64,000 nt of DNA. Source: Kocuria sp. GTDB taxonomy: Bacteria > Actinomycetota > Actinomycetes > Actinomycetales > Micrococcaceae. The DNA is taken from contig JAUNHG010000001.1 in assembly GCA_030524035.1 (NCBI GenBank), forward strand, positions 527,250-591,249. Reading direction: 5' to 3'. Made by a program: the position numbers and the translations under genes. The notes under the pieces were generated by a model. It saw nothing but the letters and a program-made list of their open reading frames with translations. It was not told the origin of the DNA and did not search any database. Position 1 is the stretch's first letter. The number at the start of each line of letters is the position of its first letter. Of this stretch, positions 47,576 to 56,448 are shown piece after piece.

Positions 47576-49189
47576 ATGACCCCGAAGGTTCAGCTGGAGG
47601 TCGAACGCAAATACGAAGTCCCAGCCCATGCGGAACCTGATTGGTCCGCCATGCCGATTCTTACCGTGGATGCTGGGGAATCACCACGCGCGCTGACCAC
47701 CGAGTATTTCGATACTCCCCAGTGTCGTTTGGCTGACCATGGGGTGGTTTTACGTAGGCGGCACGGTGGCCCGGACGCCGGGTGGCATCTGAAGTACCGC
47801 ACCGGTCAGGGTAAACACGAACTGCAGGTTCCCCTGCTGAAAACCTCCAACCGTATGCCTGCGCAGATGAAACAGTATGTGAACGGTTTATCTGGTGGCC
47901 AAGAGTTTGAGTCGTTAGCCACCGTGGCCAACAACCGGCGGGTTCTTTACGCAGTACACCCACAGCACGGGCCTGTTGCAGAAATTTGCTTGGATGACGT
48001 CGTCGCAACGGACCGGCGTGCGGGACTTCGGCGGTCCTGGGTTGAGTGCGAAGTGGAATTGGTGAACGGCTCTGGCGCCGACCCTGATGCTGTTTTTGAC
48101 GAGATTGAGGCGGTGCTTTTTGCTTCCGGTCTGAAGGCATCGGCATCAACTGCCAAAATCGCCAGAGCGTTAGGGGCGGACGACCACACCTCAAACGTGA
48201 TGGTGACGGATTTACACGGGGAACCGGTTGCGGCCACTGCCCAAAAATCCGGGGTTAAAAAGCAGCAGAAAAAGATCAAACAACCGCAAAAATCCCTGCA
48301 AGACCATATTCGGGGGCTTATGGCTTCTGCCGTAGCTGAGTTGGTATCTGCGGATTTCTTGGTGCGTGTGGGGGACCCCAACGGGGTGCACGCTGTCCGG
48401 GTGGCTGCCCGGCGGGTGGTTGCTCTGATTGACGGTATGGGGCCTGAATTAGCTGGGAAATCGCATCGGAAGATTTCCGCGCGGGTAGCTGAACTCAGCG
48501 ACCGGCTTTCTGCAGCGCGTGATGCGGAAGTGGTGGTGGATATGTTGCCGCAACGTGCCGCGATGGTCGACGGTCACATGGCTGAAGCGGAGCTACGGCA
48601 GCTCATAGAACGCGCTGAGCGCGCCCGTGATTCTGAGCGGGCCACCGTCGTGCGTTACATCGGCAGCAATGAGCATGCGCAGTTTTTGACGGACGTGGAA
48701 TCCTGGGCGCAGTCGGTGGCGCTGCGTTCTCAAGCGCGTGAACTATCTGGTAAAAAACTGGCCACTCGCGCTGTGAAACGGTGGGTGCAGGCGGTGCACC
48801 AGGCCGATCAGTCCCTGAACACCGGCCCCGCGCACAGCACCAAACTGTCGCATGTGGTTGATCGCGTGCATGTGCACCGGAAAGCCATCCGCAATCTGCG
48901 GTATGGACTGGACGCTGTGGCCCTCACTCCAGGTCTGAAGCCTAAAAAGCCGTGGCGTGGTGTGTTGGATAGCACCCCCCAGATTCAGCAAGAGCTTTCT
49001 GAGGTGATGGATTCTGCTGTTCTGGATGATTGGTTGGCTTCGGCTGGGCAGGCGATCAAACGTGCGGGCGGGGACCGCTACGCCGTCGGGTTGCTGCACG
49101 GTTATGAACGGGCTCGGGTTCATGGGTATCAGCAGAGTGCGCCGGGGCTTATTGACAGACTACTGTCGGAATTATCACCGCAGGATTGA
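47576..49189 (+). CDS. CYTH-CHAD domain protein
   Basis: A 537-aa two-domain protein. Residues 5-200 are a CYTH (triphosphate tunnel) domain with the signature VEVERKYE-like LEVERKYEVP and LRRRHGG/DAGWHLKYR. Residues 250-530 are a helical CHAD domain with the conserved histidines in GVHAVRVAARRV and HRKAIRNLRYGLD. CHAD domains bind inorganic polyphosphate; CYTH hydrolyses triphosphates. ATG 47576 follows CAAGGA by five bases (GTG 47573 also possible). 22 nt separate it from the membrane-protein gene. Confidence 0.92.
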   Translation: MTPKVQLEVERKYEVPAHAEPDWSAMPILTVDAGESPRALTTEYFDTPQCRLADHGVVLRRRHGGPDAGWHLKYRTGQGKHELQVPLLKTSNRMPAQMKQYVNGLSGGQEFESLATVANNRRVLYAVHPQHGPVAEICLDDVVATDRRAGLRRSWVECEVELVNGSGADPDAVFDEIEAVLFASGLKASASTAKIARALGADDHTSNVMVTDLHGEPVAATAQKSGVKKQQKKIKQPQKSLQDHIRGLMASAVAELVSADFLVRVGDPNGVHAVRVAARRVVALIDGMGPELAGKSHRKISARVAELSDRLSAARDAEVVVDMLPQRAAMVDGHMAEAELRQLIERAERARDSERATVVRYIGSNEHAQFLTDVESWAQSVALRSQARELSGKKLATRAVKRWVQAVHQADQSLNTGPAHSTKLSHVVDRVHVHRKAIRNLRYGLDAVALTPGLKPKKPWRGVLDSTPQIQQELSEVMDSAVLDDWLASAGQAIKRAGGDRYAVGLLHGYERARVHGYQQSAPGLIDRLLSELSPQD

Positions 49190-49209
49190 CCGAGCACAGG
49201 GAGTAACCC

Positions 49210-50667
49210 GTGGCTGTTTTTGAATCGACGGAACGCCTTGAGCGCCCTGCCACGTGGGTGTATGCCTGGCATCGCCGCCCGGGCGCACTGACCCGTTTGA
49301 GCCCGGAATGGGCGCAGACCGTGGTGGAGGAAGCTTATCCGCCACTGTCGTCTGGCGCGCAGGCCCGGCTGAAAACCTCCGTTCCAGGGACCGCAGGAAC
49401 AATCCGTGTGCCGTTTGTGTCGGAACACCACGCAGGCCCTACCCCGTTGTCTTTCGTGGATCGGATGATCAGCGGACCCCTGTCGTCTTGGGAACACACA
49501 CACACTTTTGCTGATGTGGCGCAGAACGGGACAGAACACACAGCTGGCCAGGCGTGTGTGATTCATGACCGTATCGAATATGAGGTTCTCCCCACAGCAC
49601 TCAGATCATGGGGTCGGGCTGGTGGTGCCGTGGCGGGGGCTTTCACCCAGAAAGCTATGGAATCCACTGTGGCGAAAACATTCGCGGATCGCACCAAGCG
49701 GCTGCGGGCGGACATTCTGTTCCAGGATCATGCACTGGATCGTTGTGGGCCGCAACAGTTAAAGGTGCTGGTTGCTGGGGCATCAGGTCTGGTGGGTTCT
49801 CAGGTGGCGGCGTTGTTGTCCACGGCGGGGCATGAGGTGCGAACCTTGGTGCGCGGGCAGGCGACGCGTGCTGATCAGATCTCCTGGGATCCTGCCGCTG
49901 GGGAGCTGGATTCCACCGCAGTGGCTTGGGCGGATGTGGTGATTCACTTGGGTGGGGCGTCTATTGGCACCCGGTTTACGGAGTCTCATAAACAGAAGAT
50001 TCTGCGTTCACGGATTGACAGCACTCGTCTGCTCGTTGATACGTGCGCCTCACTGACGGCGTCTGATCGTCCGCGGGCTTTGATCTGTGCATCGGCTGTG
50101 GGTGCGTATGGGGCGGACCGGGGGGACACTGTGCTCACCGAAAGCAGCGCGCTGGGGGAGGGGTTCTTGGCGGACGTGTGCCGACAGTGGGAGCGCACGG
50201 CCGCCGGAGTTGAGGAACTAGGAATGCGGTGGGTGTCACTCCGCACCGGTGTTGTGCTCAGCTCCCTGGGGGGAGTTGTGAAATTACAAATTCCGCTGTA
50301 CTTATCGGGCTTAGGCGGGCCACTGGGTAAAGGCCAGCAGTGGTTCTCGTGGGTGTCGTTGGACGACGTGGCCAGTGCATATATGTGGGCGGCGTTGGAT
50401 GAGTCTTTAAGCGGACCAGTGAACGCCGTGGCGCCCGAGCCGGTCCGGTACAAGGAATTCAGCAAGGAATTCGGCAAAGCGCTGCGGCGTCCTGCTGTGG
50501 TGCCCGTTCCGACCATCGGTCCCCGCATACTGCTGGGCCGTGAAGGTGCACAGCAGTTGGCGTTGGCTAACCAGCGTGCGGTTCCTGATGCTCTGGAGGC
50601 AGCACATTTCCCGTTCCGGCACCGTACTGTGGCGGATGCGCTGGCGTGGACGCTGCCCCCACGGTGA
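49210..50667 (+). CDS. TIGR01777 family NAD-dependent epimerase with N-terminal SRPBCC domain
   Basis: A 485-aa protein. Residues 1-165 resemble a START/SRPBCC ligand pocket (ALTRLSPEW, DRMISGPLSSWEHTHTF). Residues 175-485 are a short-chain dehydrogenase: VLVAGASGLVGSQVAALL Rossmann loop, VVIHLGGASI, SASAVGAYG and WERTAAGVEE. The family (YfcH-like) has no firmly assigned substrate. GTG 49210 has GGGAG seven bases upstream. Confidence 0.9.
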   Translation: MAVFESTERLERPATWVYAWHRRPGALTRLSPEWAQTVVEEAYPPLSSGAQARLKTSVPGTAGTIRVPFVSEHHAGPTPLSFVDRMISGPLSSWEHTHTFADVAQNGTEHTAGQACVIHDRIEYEVLPTALRSWGRAGGAVAGAFTQKAMESTVAKTFADRTKRLRADILFQDHALDRCGPQQLKVLVAGASGLVGSQVAALLSTAGHEVRTLVRGQATRADQISWDPAAGELDSTAVAWADVVIHLGGASIGTRFTESHKQKILRSRIDSTRLLVDTCASLTASDRPRALICASAVGAYGADRGDTVLTESSALGEGFLADVCRQWERTAAGVEELGMRWVSLRTGVVLSSLGGVVKLQIPLYLSGLGGPLGKGQQWFSWVSLDDVASAYMWAALDESLSGPVNAVAPEPVRYKEFSKEFGKALRRPAVVPVPTIGPRILLGREGAQQLALANQRAVPDALEAAHFPFRHRTVADALAWTLPPR

Positions 50668-50769
50668 TCCCTGCCATCGTGTGAAGGCTGTTTCCTTGTC
50701 TTGGTGAGGACGGATACGGCGGATTGCGGTTGGGTTGCCTATGCTTCTGGAGACATTCAAGGAGGAGCA

Positions 50770-52296
50770 ATGAGCATGACGCCGGATCCCACCGTGAGTG
50801 TGGAACATCCCGCACACACACCGGCACGTGGGGGAGTGCAGCTGATCACCTACATTGACCGCCTGGGTGGGGACGCCCAAGGGTTGAAGAAGATCTTGGG
50901 TGGCCCGCTGCGCGACGTTTTTGATGGGTATCACCTTTTGCCGTTTTATACCCCGTATGACGGTGCGGACGCTGGGTTTGATCCAGCCGATCACACCCAG
51001 GTTGACCCACGGTTGGGGACGTGGATTGACGTTAAAGATCTTGCGTTGGGTAAACGATTGATGGCGGACATGATTGTTAATCACGTGTCCTATGAGTCCC
51101 CGGCGTTTCAGGATGTGCTGGCGAAAGGCGCTGGTTCTGAATACCTGGACATGTTCTTGACCATGACGGATGTGTTCCCAGAAGGGGCCACTGAGGAAGC
51201 TCTGGCTGCTATTTATCGGCCACGGCCCGGGTTGCCTTTCACCCCCATGACTATTGCCGGGCATAAGCGTTTGATGTGGACCACGTTTACCCCTCAGCAA
51301 TTGGATGTGAATATTGCCTCCGATGGTGGGCGTGCTTACCTGGATCGGGTTTTGACCACGTTGATTTCCAGCGGTGTTGATTTGCTGCGCCTGGATGCTG
51401 TGGGGTACGCGGTGAAGACCGCCGGGACCAGCAGCTTTATGACCCCGGAAACTTTTGAGTTCATTGACGAACTCACGGCACGCGCCCGGTCTTTAGGGGC
51501 TCAGGTGTTGGTGGAAATCCATTCGCATTATCAGCGGCAAATCGCCATCGCGTCCAAGGTGGATATGGTGTACGACTTTGCGTTGCCGCCGTTGTTGTTG
51601 CACAGCATGTATACGGGGGATGCCGCCGCGCTACGGCATTGGTTGAGTGTGCGTCCGGTGAATGCGGTGACTGTTTTGGATACCCACGACGGTATTGGTG
51701 TGGTGGATGTGGGGCCGGATCAGATTGATGCGGACATGGAGGGTTTGCTGACACCGGAGCAGGTGCATGACCTGGTGGAAGGCATTCATGAACATTCTGG
51801 TGGGCAATCACGGCAAGCAACCGGTTGGGCTGCTTCTAATGTGGATGTGTACCAGGTGAATTCCACCTACTATTCCGCGTTGGGGTGTCATGATTCCGCG
51901 TATTTGATCTGCCGTGCCGTCCAATTTTTTACCCCCGGCATCCCACAGGTTTATTACGTGGGGTTATTGGCGGGCGCTAATGACATGGATTTGTTGGCGC
52001 GCACCGGGGTGGGGCGGGATATTAACCGGCACTATTACACCCCGGAGGAAATTGAGGCGCAGTGTCAACGGCCCGTGGTGGATCGCTTGATCAGGTTGAT
52101 TCGGTTCCGTAACGCCCACCCGGCTTTTAACGGGGAGTTTACGAGTGACGGTGAGGGGTCGCGCGTCCGTATGCGTTGGGAGCATGACAGCGCTTGGGCT
52201 GAACTGGAGGTGGATTGCGCGGCCACAACCGCGCGGATCACTTCGAGCCCCGCTGACGGGGTGGACGATGAATGGGTTCAGTGGAGCGTTCAGTAG
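50770..52296 (+). CDS. Sucrose phosphorylase (GH13_18)
   Basis: A 508-aa enzyme that phosphorolyses sucrose to glucose-1-phosphate and fructose. Blocks: GVQLITYIDRLGGD (family start), HLLPFYTPYDGADAGFDP, MADMIVNHVS, nucleophile Asp in LLRLDAVGYAVKT, acid Glu in VLVEIHSHYQ, VLDTHDGIG, and GIPQVYYVGLLAG. The sucrose-specific residues follow the bifidobacterial type. ATG 50770 has AAGGAGGAG upstream. No transporter or regulator for sucrose is adjacent; the downstream DNA is broken ABC transporter sequence and an island. Confidence 0.93.
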   Translation: MSMTPDPTVSVEHPAHTPARGGVQLITYIDRLGGDAQGLKKILGGPLRDVFDGYHLLPFYTPYDGADAGFDPADHTQVDPRLGTWIDVKDLALGKRLMADMIVNHVSYESPAFQDVLAKGAGSEYLDMFLTMTDVFPEGATEEALAAIYRPRPGLPFTPMTIAGHKRLMWTTFTPQQLDVNIASDGGRAYLDRVLTTLISSGVDLLRLDAVGYAVKTAGTSSFMTPETFEFIDELTARARSLGAQVLVEIHSHYQRQIAIASKVDMVYDFALPPLLLHSMYTGDAAALRHWLSVRPVNAVTVLDTHDGIGVVDVGPDQIDADMEGLLTPEQVHDLVEGIHEHSGGQSRQATGWAASNVDVYQVNSTYYSALGCHDSAYLICRAVQFFTPGIPQVYYVGLLAGANDMDLLARTGVGRDINRHYYTPEEIEAQCQRPVVDRLIRLIRFRNAHPAFNGEFTSDGEGSRVRMRWEHDSAWAELEVDCAATTARITSSPADGVDDEWVQWSVQ

Positions 52297-52308
52297 CGGC
52301 GTATAGCA

Positions 52309-52449
52309 ATGCTCCAGCAAGCAGTGCGGCGCTCTTACTCCGCACTCAATCCCGGGGGCACGATTCTGATGGGGTTCTTGACTTGGGCATTATTGTTGAC
52401 CACGATGGTCGCTCTGGTGGTGATTGGCGGGCTATTCGGTGCACCGTGA
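52309..52449 (+). CDS. Small possible membrane peptide (46 aa)
   Basis: A short frame starting 12 nt after the sucrose phosphorylase stop. It has one strong hydrophobic segment (TILMGFLTWALLLTTMVALV). It may be a real small protein or another remnant of transporter sequence. No good ribosome binding site. Confidence 0.3.
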   Translation: MLQQAVRRSYSALNPGGTILMGFLTWALLLTTMVALVVIGGLFGAP

Positions 52450-52542
52450 AGGCTGTCCGAGAGCCGAGACCAGCGAGATCGGCTGGGTTTCTGGGTAGGC
52501 GCGTCATTCAATCCGCTCGGTGTGGTTCTAAGCCTTGATCTG

Positions 52543-52990
52543 AGCGGTCGCAGGTGGCGGAATGCAATTGGCGATCATCGTCATCCTCGGCATTGGGGAG
52601 GGACGAGTCGCCCTCGGCGAACTCGCGGTCCCAACTCTGGTTGCGTTCCTGCTCCACGTCTTCAATATCGTCGACCCGATCATCGTCCTGGCCGGTGCCT
52701 TCGCCTTCCTTCAGTCCGGTCTGGTTGCGGCCGCCCGCATCCGTGATATCGAGCATCTCGAAGCGGGAGACACCCACATACTCCCCATTGCAACCGCATC
52801 ACCGATCCCCGAGCCGGACACGCGGTTCTTGTACTCCGGAACGTGATAGCTGGGTACGAGGGCACCGAGCATCCCGCGCTGACCGGGTTAATTCTGGAGA
52901 TTCCACGCACCGGACACATCGCGCTCACCGGACCCTCCGGTGCGGGCAAGGCTACATGGGATCTTTTAACACGCCTACCGTGCCAGAATG
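52543..52990 (+). pseudogene. Remnant of a multidrug ABC exporter (membrane end and start of the ATPase)
   Basis: Frame 1 (52562-52846) encodes the last membrane helices of an ABC half-exporter (VALGEL, FLLHVFNIVDPI, LQSGLVAAARI) and then stops. The nucleotide-binding part continues in another frame from about 52815: YEGTEHPALTGL, EIPRTGHIAL, Walker A GPSGAGKAT, and is lost after LLTRL. So the gene is truncated at both ends and frameshifted once. It marks the left edge of the island. Confidence 0.75.
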
Positions 52991-53060
52991 GCTGTGGCGG
53001 GGTGCGGCTTGATTGGCCTTCTCACTGCCGCCACACGGAGGCTGGCTGGAAGGGGCGGGC

Positions 53061-55508
53061 ATGATCGGTGCTGGAGCGAGTGCGGGCTCGGCAAGGTTCG
53101 CGCGAGTGCTTGGTGATATCGATGTCGAGGACTTCGGGGACCCGGCACAAGAGCTGTCCCTATTCTCTGGCTGCGAGTCCGTCGCGGACGTGCGATCGGT
53201 TCTTCGCGAGCAGGTGGAGCTTGAGACTTCCGTGATGCTTGATCTTGTTGCGGAGGCTGACGCGTTCGATGTGATTGAGCTGATGCGGATGCGTGAGTTC
53301 TCCCCGGTTCCCGATCCACGAGTGACGATGCCAGGCGGGTCTGCGTTGGCCGTGGAGTTGGTGGCTGCCATGCTGCTTTCTCGCTCCAGTCGGAAGCCGA
53401 GCGATGTCCCCCGTGAGGAGACGCGTCCGCACGAGAAGATCAAGGAACTGCACGCGCGCGCCAAGCGGCTTGCTCGACTGGCGACATACCGGCAGCAGTA
53501 TGAGGCCCATCTCAGCGGGCATGTGCTGGCGCGTCTTGCGGCGGAGTACCAGGCTGCCGTGCTGAACATTCGAAACCTTCAGTACGACCACATCCGAGAT
53601 GAGCAGGAGCGTCGTCTCTTCCAGCATCCCGTGGTCGAGGGACTCATGAATCAGCACCTGGGCTACGGGTACGACGACGTGGTCGGTGTCCGTAATGCGC
53701 TGAAAGCGATTTCTGCAGACCGGATGACGAGTCTTCGGGATGAGACCGGCGACATCATGCTCGAAAACCAGGGGGTCTCTCCGGAAGAGATGCCGGAACA
53801 AGTGATCGCCCGTTTCCGGGAGGCGATGATCGACTTCATGTTCCTGCCCGGGGAGCGTGCGACGATCCGCGCCAACGAGCTTGCCGAAGCTGGCCAGCTA
53901 GACGAGGCGAGAGTTCTCACCGTCCTGAACTCGTACTCCCAAGTCTTCGATGATTCGATCTCTGCGGGGACGAGAGTCTTCGATCTCCTTACGGCCACCA
54001 ATCCGTTCCTCATCACTCCGTTCGTTGCGGACGGCGCCGGTGGCTTCGTGTCGACAGTCAACGATCCTGGGCTCGATTCGCTGCGCCGTGTACTAGAGCG
54101 AGCACTCGCGCCACACTCGGCCGACATGCGCCGCTACGACCAGCGGGCTCGGCAGTCGGTGAGCGAGAGCCTTGCGATCGCGAGTCTCGAACGTATTCTC
54201 GGGTGCGCGGCGCTTCATTCGGGTTTCCATTACTACGCGCCGAAGAAGGGACGGAGCGAGGCAGCGCTCGACGTAGGATGCAGCGACGTGAACCTCGTGG
54301 CGGACCGCGTCGAGGGAGACGGTCTCTTCTTGGTCGACGACGTCGCGATCGTTGTCGAGGTGAAGGCGAAGTCCGTCGCTAGTCAGTCTCGACGTGGCGA
54401 CGTTCGCAGACTCGAATCCGATCTGAAGGCGACGATCGGCGACGCCAACAATCAAGCCGTACGGCTGCAACGGCTGATCGAAGTGAACGGAGGCGTCTGG
54501 CTCGCACCGGACTCATGGCTAGACCTGTCGCAGGTCCGCGAGGTGCGTTCGGTCATCGTCTTGCTGGACGATGTCGGTCCGCTCGGTGTCGCCATTGGTG
54601 ATCTTCAGGCTGCTGGACTGCTCGCTGAGCGGCGGCCTCCGTGGGTTGCGTCATTGCATGACCTGATGGTGATCGCCGAGATCTGCGATCGGCCCAGCGA
54701 GTTTCTTCTGTATCTGCGACGCCGGACTGACAGCGGAGTGGCCACGTTCTACCGCGGGGCCGATGAACTCGATCTCTTCATGTTGTTCCTCGGCGGAGAC
54801 CTTTACGTTGAGGATGATCCGGACGATGTGCGGCGTGAGCACGTATCCGCCCCTCCAACGAAAGCCCGGGACAGAAGGCGGCGCGACGAGAGCGCAGTCT
54901 GGACAAGGGTCGCCGATCACTGCCAACCGTTGAGCGAGTGGTACCTGCGTGATCAGATTCCCGAGTTTGAACCGCGACCCGCGAAACCGACTTTCAACAT
55001 CGCTGTCGAGATCCTCCCGCTCCTTGATGTGATCGCTGCCCGGGGTGCGCCCGGCTGGTTGCGATGTACGACTGATCTGCTCGGCCTTGCCGGTGAGGCG
55101 CAGACACGACTGGTGAAGGGCATTTGTGAGTGTTGTCGGAGGACCTATGCGGACGGCAACTACCATGACATGCTCATGTCTTTCGCGGGCATGTGGGGGC
55201 ATCCCGCTGTGTTCGTTGGGGTAGCTCCGGAGACCGAAAACAGACCCGCTTACCGCGATCAGCTATCTCAGTATGTGAGGGTCAAGGGGTACCAGCTGCA
55301 ATCGGATCGCGCGTATGGTCTGCTCTTTAGCGCAGAAGGGGATCTCCTCGAGTTCATCTACCTGACGAATCCTCCGCGTTCCGATCCGGGTCTCGACCGA
55401 TTGGTAGTAGAGATGGGCCTGCAGCCTGTTGGGCAAGGCAGCAGGCCCATCCCACCGTCCGCGCGACGCCCAACGAAAAGGCTGCGTGGGAAGAGGCAGC
55501 GCCGCTAG
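53061..55508 (+). CDS. Large protein with PD-(D/E)XK/NERD-like motif, possible defence nuclease
   Basis: An 815-aa protein I do not recognise. Mostly helical and charged N-terminal 380 residues; then a restriction-fold-like motif: FLVDDVAIVVEVKAKS with Asp426/427 and E433-V-K435, preceded by a conserved-looking GFHYYAPKKGRSEA. It has CECC near residue 693 and a very basic C-terminus (RPTKRLRGKRQRR). ATG 53061 has GAAGGGG upstream. Codon use is richer in CTC/GAC/CGC-type codons than the flanking core genes. It lies 940 nt upstream of gajA on the same strand inside the island, which suggests defence but does not prove a link. Confidence 0.6.
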   Translation: MIGAGASAGSARFARVLGDIDVEDFGDPAQELSLFSGCESVADVRSVLREQVELETSVMLDLVAEADAFDVIELMRMREFSPVPDPRVTMPGGSALAVELVAAMLLSRSSRKPSDVPREETRPHEKIKELHARAKRLARLATYRQQYEAHLSGHVLARLAAEYQAAVLNIRNLQYDHIRDEQERRLFQHPVVEGLMNQHLGYGYDDVVGVRNALKAISADRMTSLRDETGDIMLENQGVSPEEMPEQVIARFREAMIDFMFLPGERATIRANELAEAGQLDEARVLTVLNSYSQVFDDSISAGTRVFDLLTATNPFLITPFVADGAGGFVSTVNDPGLDSLRRVLERALAPHSADMRRYDQRARQSVSESLAIASLERILGCAALHSGFHYYAPKKGRSEAALDVGCSDVNLVADRVEGDGLFLVDDVAIVVEVKAKSVASQSRRGDVRRLESDLKATIGDANNQAVRLQRLIEVNGGVWLAPDSWLDLSQVREVRSVIVLLDDVGPLGVAIGDLQAAGLLAERRPPWVASLHDLMVIAEICDRPSEFLLYLRRRTDSGVATFYRGADELDLFMLFLGGDLYVEDDPDDVRREHVSAPPTKARDRRRRDESAVWTRVADHCQPLSEWYLRDQIPEFEPRPAKPTFNIAVEILPLLDVIAARGAPGWLRCTTDLLGLAGEAQTRLVKGICECCRRTYADGNYHDMLMSFAGMWGHPAVFVGVAPETENRPAYRDQLSQYVRVKGYQLQSDRAYGLLFSAEGDLLEFIYLTNPPRSDPGLDRLVVEMGLQPVGQGSRPIPPSARRPTKRLRGKRQRR

Positions 55509-55593
55509 CCTGGGGCGAATCGCGAAATCCCGGCCGTAATGCCTTCCATGGTGTCGGCGGCTGCCCTCAGAATCCTTCGAGTTAGTTGTTCGC

Positions 55594-55908
55594 TTAGCAG
55601 CGGTTGAGCTGAGTGTCCGGTCCTGCTGGAAGAGCCGTAGGCCTCGCCTCAACGAAGAGCGTCAGGTTCACCGCTGTCTGATCGACGACAGTAGTCGTGC
55701 AGACGACGGCGTGGCGAGATGACAGGGAAGTCCAATGCCGAGCGAGGTCGGAGGGGCGGAGTGCGAGTATCCAGATCCGGTTGCGAGCGGTGAAATCGCG
55801 GGCGGCCTGGTCGAGATCGTCGACGGGTAGGCAGGGACTTGGGGCATCGCTCGGTGGCTGGTTTGCAGAGGTAGACGCGTTTGCCGTGGCGTGTGCCACA
55901 CCGCTCAC
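55594..55908 (-). CDS. Hypothetical protein, possible gene fragment (104 aa)
   Basis: A frame beginning GTG, with a coherent-looking part WILALRPSDLARHW and HAVVCTTTVVDQTAVNLTLFVEA. It starts 7 nt after the stop of another short frame. No family recognised. Probably decayed mobile DNA. Confidence 0.25.
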   Translation of the reverse strand: MSGVAHATANASTSANQPPSDAPSPCLPVDDLDQAARDFTARNRIWILALRPSDLARHWTSLSSRHAVVCTTTVVDQTAVNLTLFVEARPTALPAGPDTQLNRC

Positions 55909-55915
55909 AGCGGAG

Positions 55916-56083
55916 CTATCCCGCTGAGGAAGCGGGCCAGGCGGCGTCTCGGCGGGGCACGAACAGGCCCACCTGGACGAGTGCAGGTTCGTCTTCTGTG
56001 AGGAGGCGTTCCCAGGACCCGGCGATGTGTCCGGTAGTGGCGTGATCTCGCTTGCGCTGGGGAAACCGGTCGCTGTCGAGCAT
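55916..56083 (-). CDS. Short hypothetical frame (55 aa), possible fragment
   Basis: ATG 56083 to TAG; reads GSWERLLTEDEPALVQVGLF, which looks like real coding sequence, but is short and unrecognised. Adjacent to the preceding entry. Confidence 0.22.
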   Translation of the reverse strand: MLDSDRFPQRKRDHATTGHIAGSWERLLTEDEPALVQVGLFVPRRDAAWPASSAG

Positions 56084-56448
56084 GTTACGGGGGGTGGTCG
56101 GTGCTATCTGTCTGACCGGGGGCGGGCCAGTGAACCCGAGGTTCGCGGCGTGGGTGGCGCAGCCTTCTTACTGGCGTTGGATGCCCGCTTGGCTTGCAGA
56201 CGGATTCCGCTCTTGCTGGATCCGCAGACACATCGTCGCCTTACCCTGATTTCTCGCCCATTATAGGATAAAAAACGTGAATGTCGGTCGTCTGTTCTCG
56301 CCGAGTCATTTAAAGGACAGCGGTTAAAAGAGTGTATGCAAGGAACGCGGAGTTTGTACTCTATGGTTAGCTCGATGCAAAAATCGGAATCCCGCGGTGG
56401 AGCTCAGGAGTCGTCATTTGGATCTGGTACTGAGCAAAGGGTGCGCCA

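Larger units (their letters stand above)
55509..56448. other. Intergenic stretch of the island, 940 bp, mostly without clear genes
   Basis: Contains two short minus-strand frames (listed separately). The last 170 bases before gajA are AT-rich and likely hold its promoter, but I cannot fix -35/-10 boxes. No tRNA, IS terminal repeats or transposase seen. Confidence 0.5.

Noticed and set aside
55411-55451. 11-bp inverted repeat near the 3' end of the 815-aa gene
   Set aside because: It lies within coding sequence about 60 bp before the stop with no T run; probably incidental.
56027-56266. A 79-aa plus-strand frame upstream of gajA
   Set aside because: It overlaps a more protein-like minus-strand frame and has no ribosome binding site.
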